Shown here piece after piece: positions 63,772-64,000 of a stretch of DNA of 64,000 nt (positions are counted from its first letter, which is position 1; each line of letters begins with the position of its first letter). The notes beneath the pieces are model-generated. The model had not been told where the DNA came from. It was given only the letters and a program-made list of their open reading frames with translations, and did no database searches. The position numbers and the translations under genes are program-made. Source of the DNA: Porphyra umbilicalis (taxonomy: Eukaryota > Rhodophyta > Bangiophyceae > Bangiales > Bangiaceae); the NCBI GenBank assembly GCA_002049455.2, contig KV918929.1, positions 99,310 to 163,309 on the forward strand. The letters are read 5' to 3'.

Positions 63772-64000
63772 ACGCCCAGCCCGCACGGGGGGTGGGTGCC
63801 GCGCGTCGATGGGGGGGGGGGCAGCTGCCGCGCGCGCGCCGCCGCCGTTGTGGACACGCTGTCGGGGCGGGCCCCACGCCAGGGATCAGAAAAGGGCCGT
63901 TCATGGGGTGTCGGCGGACGCGCGTGCCTCGCCGTGTGGCGCCACGCCACGCTCGTCGAGCGACGCTGCGGCACGGGTGGTGCGCGCCCGCAGCCGTGCT
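63772..64000. other. 3' flank of the ABC gene
   Basis: GC-rich, G-run at 63811-63820, nothing recognisable before the window ends. Confidence 0.4.

Overview
This is nuclear DNA from a very GC-rich eukaryote. Two clear GT-AG introns, histone H3 sequence, PIF/Harbinger, hAT-type and pogo-type transposons and a nucleoporin-like gene rule out a prokaryote. My best guess is a red alga of the Bangiales (Porphyra/Pyropia type). The reasons are gene islands well above 70% GC with few introns, a secreted Hint-domain protein, a glucan phosphorylase, and plastid-style N-termini on a small heat-shock protein and on a cobalamin-type radical SAM protein. That assignment is inference.

Layout. 0.6-8 kb is a transposon-rich segment: two decayed Harbinger transposases (0.6-2.1 and 5.7-7.2 kb, both reading left), a frameshifted histone H3 variant (2.4-2.8 kb), a triplicated CCAAT-rich block and a 1.7-kb GGC-rich tandem array. 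8-9.1 kb holds a MITE and a dispersed repeat. 9.7-31.4 kb is the main gene island: small HSP, a 1.1-kb hAT-type element, a Hint protein, a secreted CAP/SCP protein, glycogen/starch phosphorylase with one intron, an NDC1-like nucleoporin, a radical SAM protein and an unknown protein. 31.6-35.8 kb is a lower-GC nest of small elements (hAT-type, pogo-type MITE, two copies of a 709-bp repeat) around fragmentary ORFs. 37.1-41.6 kb is the best-preserved transposon: an intact Harbinger transposase facing its Myb/SANT partner across a 1.1-kb G-rich minisatellite. 43-58 kb is low-GC transposon graveyard with two further DDE pseudogenes, a Myb/SANT gene with a nonsense codon, a possible KDZ/Tnp2-like terminus and a MITE nested inside a hAT-type element. 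58.2-59.2 kb is the third 709-bp repeat, split by a datable MITE. 61.1-63.8 kb is a two-exon ABCB-type half transporter.

How the parts work together. The housekeeping genes are unlinked singletons and I see no operon-like logic. The transposons do form a system. Harbinger transposase and Myb-like genes are convergent and share a 3' motif (T-run, C-run/G-run hairpin, T-run). The Tourist-like MITE has the TAA target duplication expected of Harbinger activity. The hAT-type and pogo-type elements must have been moved by enzymes coded elsewhere.

Caution. Long poly-C/poly-G runs repeatedly coincide with reading-frame changes in otherwise coherent genes (NDC1-like gene, the 29.6-31.4 kb gene, ABC exon 2). 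These are more likely run-length errors or length polymorphism than true pseudogenization.
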